In this document: positions 39,744-47,443 of the stretch, one piece after another
How positions within the stretch are numbered: the stretch's first letter is position 1
Layout of the letters: each line of letters opens with the position of its first letter
NCBI GenBank assembly: GCA_036130055.1
Contig: JAYYOR010000037.1
Location: 1-49,255, forward strand
Source of the DNA: TMED69 sp036130055
GTDB taxonomy: Bacteria > Pseudomonadota > Gammaproteobacteria > Ga0077536
Direction: 5' to 3'
Length of the DNA stretch: 49,255 nt
Program-made: the position numbers and the translations under genes
The notes under the pieces: model-generated
The model's database searches: none
Told to the model about the DNA's origin: nothing
Seen by the model: only the letters and a program-made list of their open reading frames with translations

Positions 39744-40622
39744 ATGAAACAATTTGAACAATTGCTTAATAAGACGGTCAGCGAACAATCAACTTCTGTG
39801 AAAATTAATGATGCAATTTTGTATGCGTTATCACTTGGCTTTGGAGCGGACGACAACCATTTAAAATTCGTATACGAAAAAAATCTTTCTGTACTCCCGG
39901 GTATGGCCATGATTTTAGCCTATCCTGGTTTTTGGATATCCGAGCCTAAATACGGGTTTGACTGGACCCAAGTCTTGCATGCAGAGGAATCTATTGAATT
40001 GCTAGAAACTATTCCTATCAATAAACCTTTGTTTGGGAAAACAACGATAGAAAGTATCGTTGACAGGGGGGCTGGAAAGGGTTGCTTTATCTATACTAAA
40101 AAAGTTCTTAGTTCGAAAGAAGATGGCAAACCCTTGGCTATTGTTTATTCCAATACACTCGCTAGGGCTGACGGCGGATGGGCAAAAACTGACTCCTTTA
40201 GGAAGAAACCAACACTTATACAAACCTCCAATCCACCAGTCAGAGAACCTGATATAATAGACAATATTAAGACATTGCCACAGGCAGCTCTTCTGTATAG
40301 ATTATGCGGGGACATGAATCCTCTACATGCTGACCCGGTAATAGCAAAAAAAGCTGGGTTTAATTCACCGATCCTTCATGGACGCTGTACCATGGGAATC
40401 GCGATGCGTTCTTTGATAACAAAGTGTTGCGATTTCAATGCAACGAAGCTGGCGCAAATCAGCGTTAGATTTTCGTCGCCATTTTTACCCGGAGCAACTC
40501 TATCAACAAAAATTTGGCATGAAGAGAATAATTTGTTCTTCGAATCCTTCGATTTTGAGACTGGTGCAAAAGTGTTATCAAACGGGTTTGCTCAGCTAAC
40601 AGAACCGAAAGAGAAAAATTAA
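39744..40622 (+). CDS. 2-enoyl-CoA hydratase 2 (MaoC, MFE-2 type)
   Basis: A 292-residue double-hotdog hydratase making (R)-3-hydroxyacyl-CoA, the substrate of the upstream SDR. NDAILYALSLGFGADD and LKFVYEKNLSVLPGMA start the non-catalytic hotdog. The active loop is CGDMNPLHADPVIAKKAGF, with Asp and His five apart as in HSD17B4, then PILHGRCTMG. I use the ATG at 39744, which has AGGA six bases upstream and starts MKQFEQLL; an in-frame codon at 39708 inside the SDR gene is less likely. The stop overlaps the next ATG by one base. Confidence 0.92.
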   Translation: MKQFEQLLNKTVSEQSTSVKINDAILYALSLGFGADDNHLKFVYEKNLSVLPGMAMILAYPGFWISEPKYGFDWTQVLHAEESIELLETIPINKPLFGKTTIESIVDRGAGKGCFIYTKKVLSSKEDGKPLAIVYSNTLARADGGWAKTDSFRKKPTLIQTSNPPVREPDIIDNIKTLPQAALLYRLCGDMNPLHADPVIAKKAGFNSPILHGRCTMGIAMRSLITKCCDFNATKLAQISVRFSSPFLPGATLSTKIWHEENNLFFESFDFETGAKVLSNGFAQLTEPKEKN

Positions 40623-41830
40623 TGCAGCCAATCTTGACAGGGATGCGAATTATCGAAGCCTCCGCCTTCATTGCCGCGCCCATGTGCGGAACAACCCTAG
40701 CACAGTTAGGCGCAGAGGTAATACGTTTTGACCCTATAGAGGGAGGATTAGACTATAATCGGTGGCCGGTTACAAAAACAGGTTATAGTATATATTGGGC
40801 CGAGATGAACAAAGGCAAAAAATCAATAGCGGTAAACACCAAATCAGGTGAGGGCAAGGAGATAATATCAGAATTAATCACAATGCCTGGAAGTCAAAAT
40901 GGTATATTTTCAACCAATTTACCAGCCACAGATTGGCTTAGTTATGAATCATTAAAAAAAAGACGAAGCGATTTGATCCAACATGAAATTATCGGAAACA
41001 GAAATGGAAGAACGGCACTGGATTACACTGTAAACGCCAAAGTGGGATTTCCTCTAATTACTGGTAATGAAAATAACAACGAGCCAGTTAATCATGTCTT
41101 ACCTGCCTGGGATATTGCTACAGCCTATCATGCTGCCATCAATATCTTAGCGGCCGAGCGACATCGTTCAATAACTGGTGAGGGTCAACAGATTAAACTC
41201 GCCTTGTCTGATGTGGCGTTATCAGCAATGAGTAACCTAGGATTTATTGGCGACGTTATTATAAATGGTACCAAAAGAGAGAAAGTTGGAAACTTTCTAT
41301 ACGGCGCTTTCGGAAAAAATTTTATTACAAAAGATAACGTCCAGGTCATGATAGTCGCAATCACTCCCAAACAATGGAATCAGTTACTCAAGTCAACCGG
41401 TGTACAAAAAGAAATAGAGAAACTTGAAGAAAAATTAGGTTTGAAGTTTGCTGCCGAGGGAAATCGATATCTTGCAAGAAATCAAATATACCAAATAATT
41501 CAAGAATCAGTTAAATTGAAGACGATTAATGAGTTAGAAAAGGATTTAAACTCCCACAATGTTTGCTGGGAGCGATATCAAACCGTTGAGGAACTGGTAA
41601 AAAAAGATAGTGATATATGCAAAGAAAATCAGTTTTTTCAATCATGCTTGCATCCAAAAATTGGTGAATATCCGATGTGTAGCGGCGCTTCGGATTTTAA
41701 AGGGATCGAGAAGAAGCCAGCTTGTATTGGCCCTACTCTTGGACAACATACAGATGAAATACTAGCTGAAATACTCGGAATGAGTGAAGAAAAAATTGGA
41801 AAACTCCACGATCAGGGAACAGTCAAGTGA
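40622..41830 (+). CDS. 2-methylfumaryl-CoA isomerase-like class III CoA-transferase (Mct-like)
   Basis: A 402-residue CaiB-family protein, but of a distinct subgroup. ILTGMRIIEASAFIAAP, GGLDYNRWPVT, NKGKKSIAVN, DWLSYESLKKRR, DYTVNAKVGFPLITG and PVNHVLPAWDI match, in order, the mesaconyl-CoA C1-C4 transferase (Mct) of Chloroflexus as I remember it. That enzyme moves CoA within mesaconate in the 3-hydroxypropionate cycle. The presumed catalytic Asp is in KLALSDVALS. Proteobacterial homologues without that cycle are common, and here it is co-transcribed with MFE-2-like genes, so an intramolecular transfer or racemisation of a branched acyl-CoA is possible. Overlaps by one base upstream and four downstream (GTGA). 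Confidence 0.82.
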   Translation: MQPILTGMRIIEASAFIAAPMCGTTLAQLGAEVIRFDPIEGGLDYNRWPVTKTGYSIYWAEMNKGKKSIAVNTKSGEGKEIISELITMPGSQNGIFSTNLPATDWLSYESLKKRRSDLIQHEIIGNRNGRTALDYTVNAKVGFPLITGNENNNEPVNHVLPAWDIATAYHAAINILAAERHRSITGEGQQIKLALSDVALSAMSNLGFIGDVIINGTKREKVGNFLYGAFGKNFITKDNVQVMIVAITPKQWNQLLKSTGVQKEIEKLEEKLGLKFAAEGNRYLARNQIYQIIQESVKLKTINELEKDLNSHNVCWERYQTVEELVKKDSDICKENQFFQSCLHPKIGEYPMCSGASDFKGIEKKPACIGPTLGQHTDEILAEILGMSEEKIGKLHDQGTVK

Positions 41831-42903
41831 TAGAAGATAACCAAAAAAAACGCCAGGAACAATTCTCAGGCACAAAACCAGTACAAAATCACCTTAAACT
41901 CGACCACAAAAAACTTGCGCTGTGGCTTTCTTCTTCAATAAAAGAAAACGTAAATATCAAAACAGTCGAAGAGTTTAAAGGCGGCCAATCAAACCCCACC
42001 TATAAAGTGAAAACCGAAAACAGGACATACGTATTAAGGAAGAAACCACCCGGAAAGCTTCTACCGTCTGCCCATGCTGTCGATCGAGAATATACAGTTA
42101 TAGATGCGCTGTATCGAAATGAATTTCCGGTTCCTCGTCCTATTGCGTATTGTGGAGACAGCACAGTTCTTGGGACCGAATTTTACTTGATGGATTTTGT
42201 CGATGGAGAGATTTTTTGGAATATTTCATTGCCCGAACTCAATCCAGAAACAAGAAGGCTAATATTTGATGCAAAGGTTTCGACTCTTGCCAAGCTACAG
42301 ACGATAGATTATCAAAAAGCTGGACTCGGAACATTCGGTAAAACAAAAGATTATATGGCGAGGCAAATTCATAGATGGACGAAAATTTACAAAGCGTCAG
42401 AAACTTCGAAAATTGTTTCAATGGATAAATTAATAGAGTGGCTCCCAAATAATATTCCCCAAAATGAAGAAACTTGTATAATCCATGGTGACTACAGACT
42501 AGATAATATGGTTTTTCGTGCTAAATCGCCAGAAGTCGTAGCCGTATTAGATTGGGAACTATCAACACTAGGTGATCCACTGGGAGACTTTGTATATCAC
42601 CTGGCTCCTTGGTTTTCCCCAGATGTAGGGGAAAGGGTTCCATCACTTAGAAATATTGATTTTTCGTCAGCTGGTATCCCGACGGAAGACGAATATATTT
42701 CAAAATATTGTGAACTAACAAATCGTAAATCTATAGATCAAATTTCATTCTACAAAGCGTATACTTTATGGAGAGTTGCAGCTATTTACCAAGGGATACT
42801 CAAACGGGTAGAGGATGGAACAGCCGCTAGTTCTGATGCAAACACGAACATAGAAATCATCATAGATTTCGCAAACTCGGCTTGGAAAATTATAAAAGAA
42901 TAA
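41827..42903 (+). CDS. APH-fold kinase, ACAD10/11 N-domain and LvaA-like
   Basis: A 358-residue aminoglycoside-phosphotransferase-fold kinase of the ACAD10/11 group. FKGGQSNPTYKV is the nucleotide loop, VLRKKPPGKLLPSAHAVDRE carries the ATP-binding Lys in this family's characteristic wording, IIHGDYRLDNMVF is the catalytic (Brenner) motif, and AVLDWELSTLGDPLGDF supplies the metal-binding Asp. Such kinases phosphorylate 4-hydroxyacyl-CoA (LvaA in levulinate catabolism; ACAD10/11 in animals) so that a dehydrogenase-fold partner can eliminate phosphate. In animals kinase and dehydrogenase are fused; here the dehydrogenase gene follows 13 nt later. Start is GTG at 41827 overlapping the upstream stop. 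It is not expected to confer drug resistance. Confidence 0.9.
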   Translation: MIEDNQKKRQEQFSGTKPVQNHLKLDHKKLALWLSSSIKENVNIKTVEEFKGGQSNPTYKVKTENRTYVLRKKPPGKLLPSAHAVDREYTVIDALYRNEFPVPRPIAYCGDSTVLGTEFYLMDFVDGEIFWNISLPELNPETRRLIFDAKVSTLAKLQTIDYQKAGLGTFGKTKDYMARQIHRWTKIYKASETSKIVSMDKLIEWLPNNIPQNEETCIIHGDYRLDNMVFRAKSPEVVAVLDWELSTLGDPLGDFVYHLAPWFSPDVGERVPSLRNIDFSSAGIPTEDEYISKYCELTNRKSIDQISFYKAYTLWRVAAIYQGILKRVEDGTAASSDANTNIEIIIDFANSAWKIIKE

Positions 42904-42916
42904 AAAAGGAATAGGT

Positions 42917-44086
42917 ATGGATATTTCAACAGCAAACAGTTTAAATTTCGAACCTGCACGTCTGCCAGAATCCGCTCATGAATTGAGGCCGAGGGTTAGG
43001 GAATTTTTAGAAAAAACACTTATCGATAAGTCCCCAATTTCTAGAAGCCATAGCTGGGAATCCTATGATGAAGACTTCAGTTCAAAACTCGGCGCGCAAG
43101 GTTGGATAGGGATGACACTACCAAAAAAATATGGTGGTCATGGAAAATCTTTTTTTGAAAGATATGTGGTTGTCGAGGAATGCTTGGTGGCTGGAGCGCC
43201 GACCGCTTTTCATTGGGTAGCAGACAGACAAAGCGGTCAACTACTAGTTAAGTATGGTTCGGAAGAACAGAAACAAAAGATTATTCCAGATCTTGTGGCA
43301 GGGAAACTGTGTTTCGCAATAGGCATGAGTGAGCCAAATTCAGGTTCGGATCTAGCTTCGTTAAAATGCAAAGCAGAAAGAACTGAAAACGGTTGGTTAG
43401 TAAATGGTACGAAAATTTGGACCAGCAATGCGCACAGGGCGCACTATATGATAGCTATTTTGAGAACCGACTCCGACCAAACGAAAAAGCACGCAGGACT
43501 ATCCCAATTTATTATTGACCTAAAAAAAAGCAAAGGTATCAAGGCACGTCCAATCCAAAATCTTGCTGGCGGTAAAAACTTCAATGAAGTCTCATTCACT
43601 GACGTAGAATTGCCTCCTGATGCTTTAATCGGTAAAGAAGGGGAAGGTTGGAAACAATGTACCGAGGAACTTGCTTTGGAACGGAGTGGACCGGAGCGAT
43701 ATCTTTCTTGCTTCTTCTTGTTCAGGAAGCTCATTGAATCCATGGACTCGAATGCTGATGGTTATAAAAAAGCAAAAATCGGATCTCAGCTAGCTTGGGC
43801 TATCACCTTGAGAAACATGTCCCTCAGTATTGCCAAACAACTTGAGGAGGGGCAATCACCAACACTAGCTGCATCAATCGTGAAAGACTTAGGATGCCAA
43901 TTCGAACAAGACCTACCGGGTTTTGCGCAAGAACTTTGCGATCTACAACCAACAGCCGATGGAGTGGGTACTGACTATCAACAAATTCTTGGAAATCTAA
44001 TACAGATAGCACCCTCTTTCTCCTTGAGAGGAGGTACTCCTGAAATTATGAAAGGTATAATTGCAAAAGGCTTAGGGCTCAAATGA
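42917..44086 (+). CDS. Acyl-CoA dehydrogenase-fold protein, alpha-type
   Basis: A 389-residue flavoprotein of the acyl-CoA dehydrogenase fold. The middle-domain motifs are intact (FAIGMSEPNSGSDLASLK and VNGTKIWTSNAH, which stack on FAD and bind substrate), with E255 in ALERSGPERY aligned to the catalytic Glu of isovaleryl-CoA dehydrogenase (E254). The C-terminal half has lost the usual RxxFG FAD-binding stretch but ends normally with SLRGGTPEIMKGIIAKGLG. It is paired with another dehydrogenase gene overlapping by four bases, which shows the opposite pattern. An obligate heteromer, as in the cholesterol side-chain enzymes ChsE1-ChsE2, is likely. Downstream of the kinase, it may act on a phosphorylated 4-hydroxyacyl-CoA. 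Confidence 0.88.
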   Translation: MDISTANSLNFEPARLPESAHELRPRVREFLEKTLIDKSPISRSHSWESYDEDFSSKLGAQGWIGMTLPKKYGGHGKSFFERYVVVEECLVAGAPTAFHWVADRQSGQLLVKYGSEEQKQKIIPDLVAGKLCFAIGMSEPNSGSDLASLKCKAERTENGWLVNGTKIWTSNAHRAHYMIAILRTDSDQTKKHAGLSQFIIDLKKSKGIKARPIQNLAGGKNFNEVSFTDVELPPDALIGKEGEGWKQCTEELALERSGPERYLSCFFLFRKLIESMDSNADGYKKAKIGSQLAWAITLRNMSLSIAKQLEEGQSPTLAASIVKDLGCQFEQDLPGFAQELCDLQPTADGVGTDYQQILGNLIQIAPSFSLRGGTPEIMKGIIAKGLGLK

Positions 44087-45129
44087 ATGATCTGAAAAAT
44101 ATGATTTATGATGGAAGTCATAGACTTTTTAACGATTTTCTTAATTGGGAAAACCTAAAAATCTATGAACAACAACCATGGCCGCAAGAATTATGGACAG
44201 AATTTAATAAACTTGGTTTCACAAGTATTTTTTATCCAGATGACGAAGGCGGAATAAATGCGAATTGGATTGATGCTCAGATAATTCTTAAAGCCAGTGG
44301 ATATCACGGAGTACCGTTGCCAATCGGCGAGAGTCTTGCTTCTAACTGGTTTGCTAGCCGAAACGGCATGAGCCTCCCTGAAGGTCATTGGGCTATCACA
44401 AATGGAGAGATAAAAATCGATGAGAGACTCAATAAAGTTGAATTTAAAGACTTGCCGTTAGCGTGGGGTAGGTTTGCCAAACAAGTACTGCATATCGCTG
44501 AGCGACGGATTACACTATTTGAATTAGACAAAAAAGCGTCTGTAGATGAGTCGACAAACTTGGCCAATGAGCCGCGAGATAAGATTACTGGAGAGGGGAA
44601 GGTAATCGAGTCAGTTGAAACAAACCTGGTTAAAAATCCCCTTCACTGGATAGGCGCGTTAGTCCGAAGTTGCCAAATTGCTGGTGGAGCGGGACAAGCC
44701 TTGGATTTGTCTTTAAAATACTCAAAGGACAGAGAGCAATTTGGGAGACCCATTGCTAAATTCCAAACTATACAAAACTACCTGGCTGATTTAGCAGGTC
44801 TTTCTGCTTCTCTTGATGCAATCTCTATCGCTGCCGCAAACGACCTCGACATCAATGGTCTCTCTGAAAACAGTCGAGCGAAAACGACCTTGGCAGCCGC
44901 AAAATGTAGAAGCAGTGAAGGTGTCGAAAGAATAACTAGACTATCTCATCAAGTTCACGGAGCAATTGGCTTTACCTATGAATACGGTTTACACTTCTAT
45001 ACTAAACGTCTTTGGGCATGGCGAGATGAGTATGGATCAGCGGTCGAGTGGGGAAAATTTTTGGGTGATATTGCATTGACACATAACTCAGAGAATATTT
45101 GGCCTTTGGTCACAAATGAAGAGGTTTAA
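44083..45129 (+). CDS. Acyl-CoA dehydrogenase-fold protein, beta-type with degenerate middle domain
   Basis: A 348-residue protein whose C-terminal half is a normal acyl-CoA dehydrogenase helical domain (SKDREQFGRPIAKFQTIQ, the FAD-contacting RxxFG motif, and HQVHGAIGFTYEYGLHFYTKR). The N-terminal half is short and keeps neither the TEP/GSD substrate motif nor the tryptophan-containing FAD motif. No catalytic Glu is evident at the 254-type position (IGALVRSCQIAGG) or at the 376-type position. It is therefore probably a non-catalytic or co-catalytic subunit for the overlapping alpha gene (ATGA). Similar degenerate partners are known from mycobacterial steroid-degrading FadE pairs. Confidence 0.85.
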   Translation: MNDLKNMIYDGSHRLFNDFLNWENLKIYEQQPWPQELWTEFNKLGFTSIFYPDDEGGINANWIDAQIILKASGYHGVPLPIGESLASNWFASRNGMSLPEGHWAITNGEIKIDERLNKVEFKDLPLAWGRFAKQVLHIAERRITLFELDKKASVDESTNLANEPRDKITGEGKVIESVETNLVKNPLHWIGALVRSCQIAGGAGQALDLSLKYSKDREQFGRPIAKFQTIQNYLADLAGLSASLDAISIAAANDLDINGLSENSRAKTTLAAAKCRSSEGVERITRLSHQVHGAIGFTYEYGLHFYTKRLWAWRDEYGSAVEWGKFLGDIALTHNSENIWPLVTNEEV

Positions 45130-45133
45130 ACGA

Positions 45134-45934
45134 ATGGACGAGCAAATTTTATTTAAAAAAGAGGGATTAATAGGATTTCTAACCTTGAATCGTCCCGATA
45201 CCAGGAACCCCTTAGGGCACACTGGCGACGGCGACCGGTTCAAAAGTATTGTAGATGAGGTTAACGCTGATAAGAACCTAAGATGCATTATCATGACAGG
45301 AAACGGAAAGGCTTTTTCTGCCGGGGGAGATCTTAAATCGATGAAGGAAAAAACCGGTCATTTCGGTGGCAACCCACTTCAACTTCGCGACCACTACAGA
45401 GAAAGCATACATGGAATCATAAAATCGTTATGGAACATTGAAGTTCCTGTTGTTGGAGCTATTAACGGTCCAGCTATAGGGTTAGGCAACGATGTTGCTA
45501 GCTTGTGTGACATTAGGATAGCCTCTAAGAAAGCTAAATTTGCTGCGTCATTTTTGAAGATGGGCTTAATTCCTGGAGATGGTGGAGCTTGGATTCTTCC
45601 TAGACATATAGGTCTTTCCCGAGCCGCGCAATTATTTTACACCGGAGAAGTCATTAATGCTTCTACCGCGCTGGAATGGGGATTAGTCTCAGAGGTCGTT
45701 GAAGAAAACGAACTTATCCCAAGAGCCAGCCAAATAGCGAATCAAATAGCAGAGCAGCCTCCCCAAGCGCTAAGAATGACAAAAAAAATGATGCGTGACT
45801 CGATGACAACCTCCTTCGAGAATACAATGGAAATTTCGGCCGCTTTGCAAGTCACGCTACAAAATACCGAAGACCATATGGAAGCGGTAAATGCTTTCTT
45901 CGAAAAAAGAAAACCTATTTTTAAAGGATGCTAG
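45134..45934 (+). CDS. Enoyl-CoA hydratase/isomerase
   Basis: A 266-residue crotonase. MTGNGKAFSAGGDLKSM and INGPAIGLGNDVASLCD form the oxyanion hole. The second catalytic position is Asp within PGDGGAW rather than Glu, again the PaaG-like pattern. It ends FFEKRKPIFKG as is typical. I place the start at the ATG at 45134, with GAGG nine bases before it, rather than an in-frame ATG at 45116 inside the previous gene. It is the last enzyme of the MFE-2/kinase operon and would hydrate or isomerise the enoyl-CoA left after phosphate elimination; that is inference from position. Confidence 0.87.
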   Translation: MDEQILFKKEGLIGFLTLNRPDTRNPLGHTGDGDRFKSIVDEVNADKNLRCIIMTGNGKAFSAGGDLKSMKEKTGHFGGNPLQLRDHYRESIHGIIKSLWNIEVPVVGAINGPAIGLGNDVASLCDIRIASKKAKFAASFLKMGLIPGDGGAWILPRHIGLSRAAQLFYTGEVINASTALEWGLVSEVVEENELIPRASQIANQIAEQPPQALRMTKKMMRDSMTTSFENTMEISAALQVTLQNTEDHMEAVNAFFEKRKPIFKGC

Positions 45935-45951
45935 TTTCAGTCTAAGAAGCC

Positions 45952-47040
45952 GTGCTCACAAAGTTCTATAAATATTTTTTCTTACCAGCAGCGATCTTTC
46001 AGAGCGTGATAATCGGTGGTGGTTATGCGACTGGAAGGGAAATCGTTGAATACATCACTAATAATAATCCGACCGGCGGACTTGTTTCCTTAGCTGTAAT
46101 TACCATCACTTTTTCTATTTTGATGTCTACAAGTTTTGTTTTTGCGAAAACCTTCGAGAAATCTGACTACCGAGGGTTCCTAATCGCCTTGCTTGGCCGT
46201 TTTTGGCTTGCCTACGAGGTTTGTTTTTTACTTCTCCTAATCATTATCATCGCAGTCGTTTGCTCAGCGGCCAGTCAAACAATTTTTAATACTTTTGGCA
46301 TTTCACCATCCTACACGCTACTTTCAACTGTGATACTAATTGTTGGATTTTCCTTTTTGGGAAGAACATTTATTGAAAAGTCTTTAAGTTGTTGGACGGT
46401 AGTTATATTACTAAGCGCACTCGCTTTTTTTTTCGCTACGGGGAGTCATAACAACATCCATAAAACCTTAAATAGTAGCGTAGAAATTCATGCTCTAACC
46501 TCAATTAAAAGCGGATTTTTATTCGCACTATATAATAGCGCCTTGATACCCGTTCTTATTTATAGTGTTAATTACATCCCAAACACAAAAATTGCAGCAT
46601 ATTCAGGAATTTTTACTGGAATCATGGGTGCGCTTCCTGCCTTTTTGCTGCATTTTAGCCTTATGGGTGACTTCCCAGAGATCACAGGTATCGATGTTCC
46701 GGTTTATTGGAAGTTGGACCAATTATCTCTTATTAGTGCAAAATATATTTACGTCGCAGCCCTTTTTGGAACTCTCATTTTAACCGCTGTGGGTATCCTG
46801 AGAGGAGTCTCGGATAGAATTAATGGCTGGTTGGTAGAGAAAAACCGTGAGCCACTAAACAAAAAGTACGAATGCCTTCTTATAGGGTCGATAATACTTT
46901 CAAGCCTAATGTTATCTCAGATTGGGATAATAGCGTTGGTCAGCAAAGGATATGGCTTGCTCGGATGGGCATTTTTCTTTATTTTTACAGTCCCGCTAGT
47001 TAGCGTAGGTATCTATAAAATATACAGCAAAACAAAATAA
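45952..47040 (+). CDS. YkvI-like multi-pass membrane transporter
   Basis: A 362-residue hydrophobic protein with about ten predicted membrane helices, with no signal peptide beyond the first helix. The N-terminus PAAIFQSVIIGGGYATGREIVEY is the broken-helix motif seen in YkvI-type members of the LeuT/APC superfamily (the glycine-rich GGGYATGRE). Substrate is unknown; related proteins are thought to move amino acids or small organic ions. Start is GTG at 45952, 17 nt after the hydratase gene, with no strong ribosome site. It could import the compound handled by the operon. It abuts the ridA gene. Confidence 0.8.
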   Translation: MLTKFYKYFFLPAAIFQSVIIGGGYATGREIVEYITNNNPTGGLVSLAVITITFSILMSTSFVFAKTFEKSDYRGFLIALLGRFWLAYEVCFLLLLIIIIAVVCSAASQTIFNTFGISPSYTLLSTVILIVGFSFLGRTFIEKSLSCWTVVILLSALAFFFATGSHNNIHKTLNSSVEIHALTSIKSGFLFALYNSALIPVLIYSVNYIPNTKIAAYSGIFTGIMGALPAFLLHFSLMGDFPEITGIDVPVYWKLDQLSLISAKYIYVAALFGTLILTAVGILRGVSDRINGWLVEKNREPLNKKYECLLIGSIILSSLMLSQIGIIALVSKGYGLLGWAFFFIFTVPLVSVGIYKIYSKTK

Positions 47041-47055
47041 ATGGAGAAATGGAAA

Positions 47056-47439
47056 ATGCCTATTGAAGTCATTGGTGAACCGATCATTATAAATGATAAA
47101 CAACTTCCCTTGTCGAAAGCAATAAAAGCGGGAGATTTCGTCTTTTTATCTGGTCAACTTGGTGCAGACTCTAACATGATATTTCCCTCCAGCGTGAAAG
47201 AGCAAACTGAGCTTTGTATCACTAACATCGCAGAGATTCTTAAACAAAGTGAACTGGAGCTTTCTGACATTATTAAAACTACAGTATGGTTAACTAAGTG
47301 TGATTATTTTAGAGAATTTAATGACGTATATGCGAGATTTTTCCCGCATAAGCCTCCGTGCCGATCAACCGTTTGTTCTGCCTTGATGCTTCCTTCAGCA
47401 TTAGTCGAAATAGAAGTTATTGCTTACCAAGGAGAATGA
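47056..47439 (+). CDS. RidA/YjgF-family protein
   Basis: A 127-residue trimeric RidA-fold protein. IKAGDFVFLSGQLGAD, ITNIAEILKQS and the C-terminal PPCRSTVCSALMLPSALVEIEVIAY contain the conserved substrate-binding Arg of the RidA group. RidA hydrolyses reactive enamine/imine intermediates; other subfamilies act on aminoacrylates or ring-cleavage products. The start at 47056 (GGAG nine bases upstream) gives MPIEVIG; an earlier ATG at 47041 directly follows the transporter stop. It may be a housekeeping passenger of the operon. It converges on an acyl-CoA dehydrogenase gene with only four bases between stops. Confidence 0.88.
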   Translation: MPIEVIGEPIIINDKQLPLSKAIKAGDFVFLSGQLGADSNMIFPSSVKEQTELCITNIAEILKQSELELSDIIKTTVWLTKCDYFREFNDVYARFFPHKPPCRSTVCSALMLPSALVEIEVIAYQGE

Positions 47440-47443
47440 ACGA

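Noticed and set aside
41827..42903. Aminoglycoside resistance kinase
   Set aside because: Motifs and operon fit the ACAD10/11-LvaA branch that acts on hydroxyacyl-CoA; no feature of resistance enzymes or of a mobile element is present.
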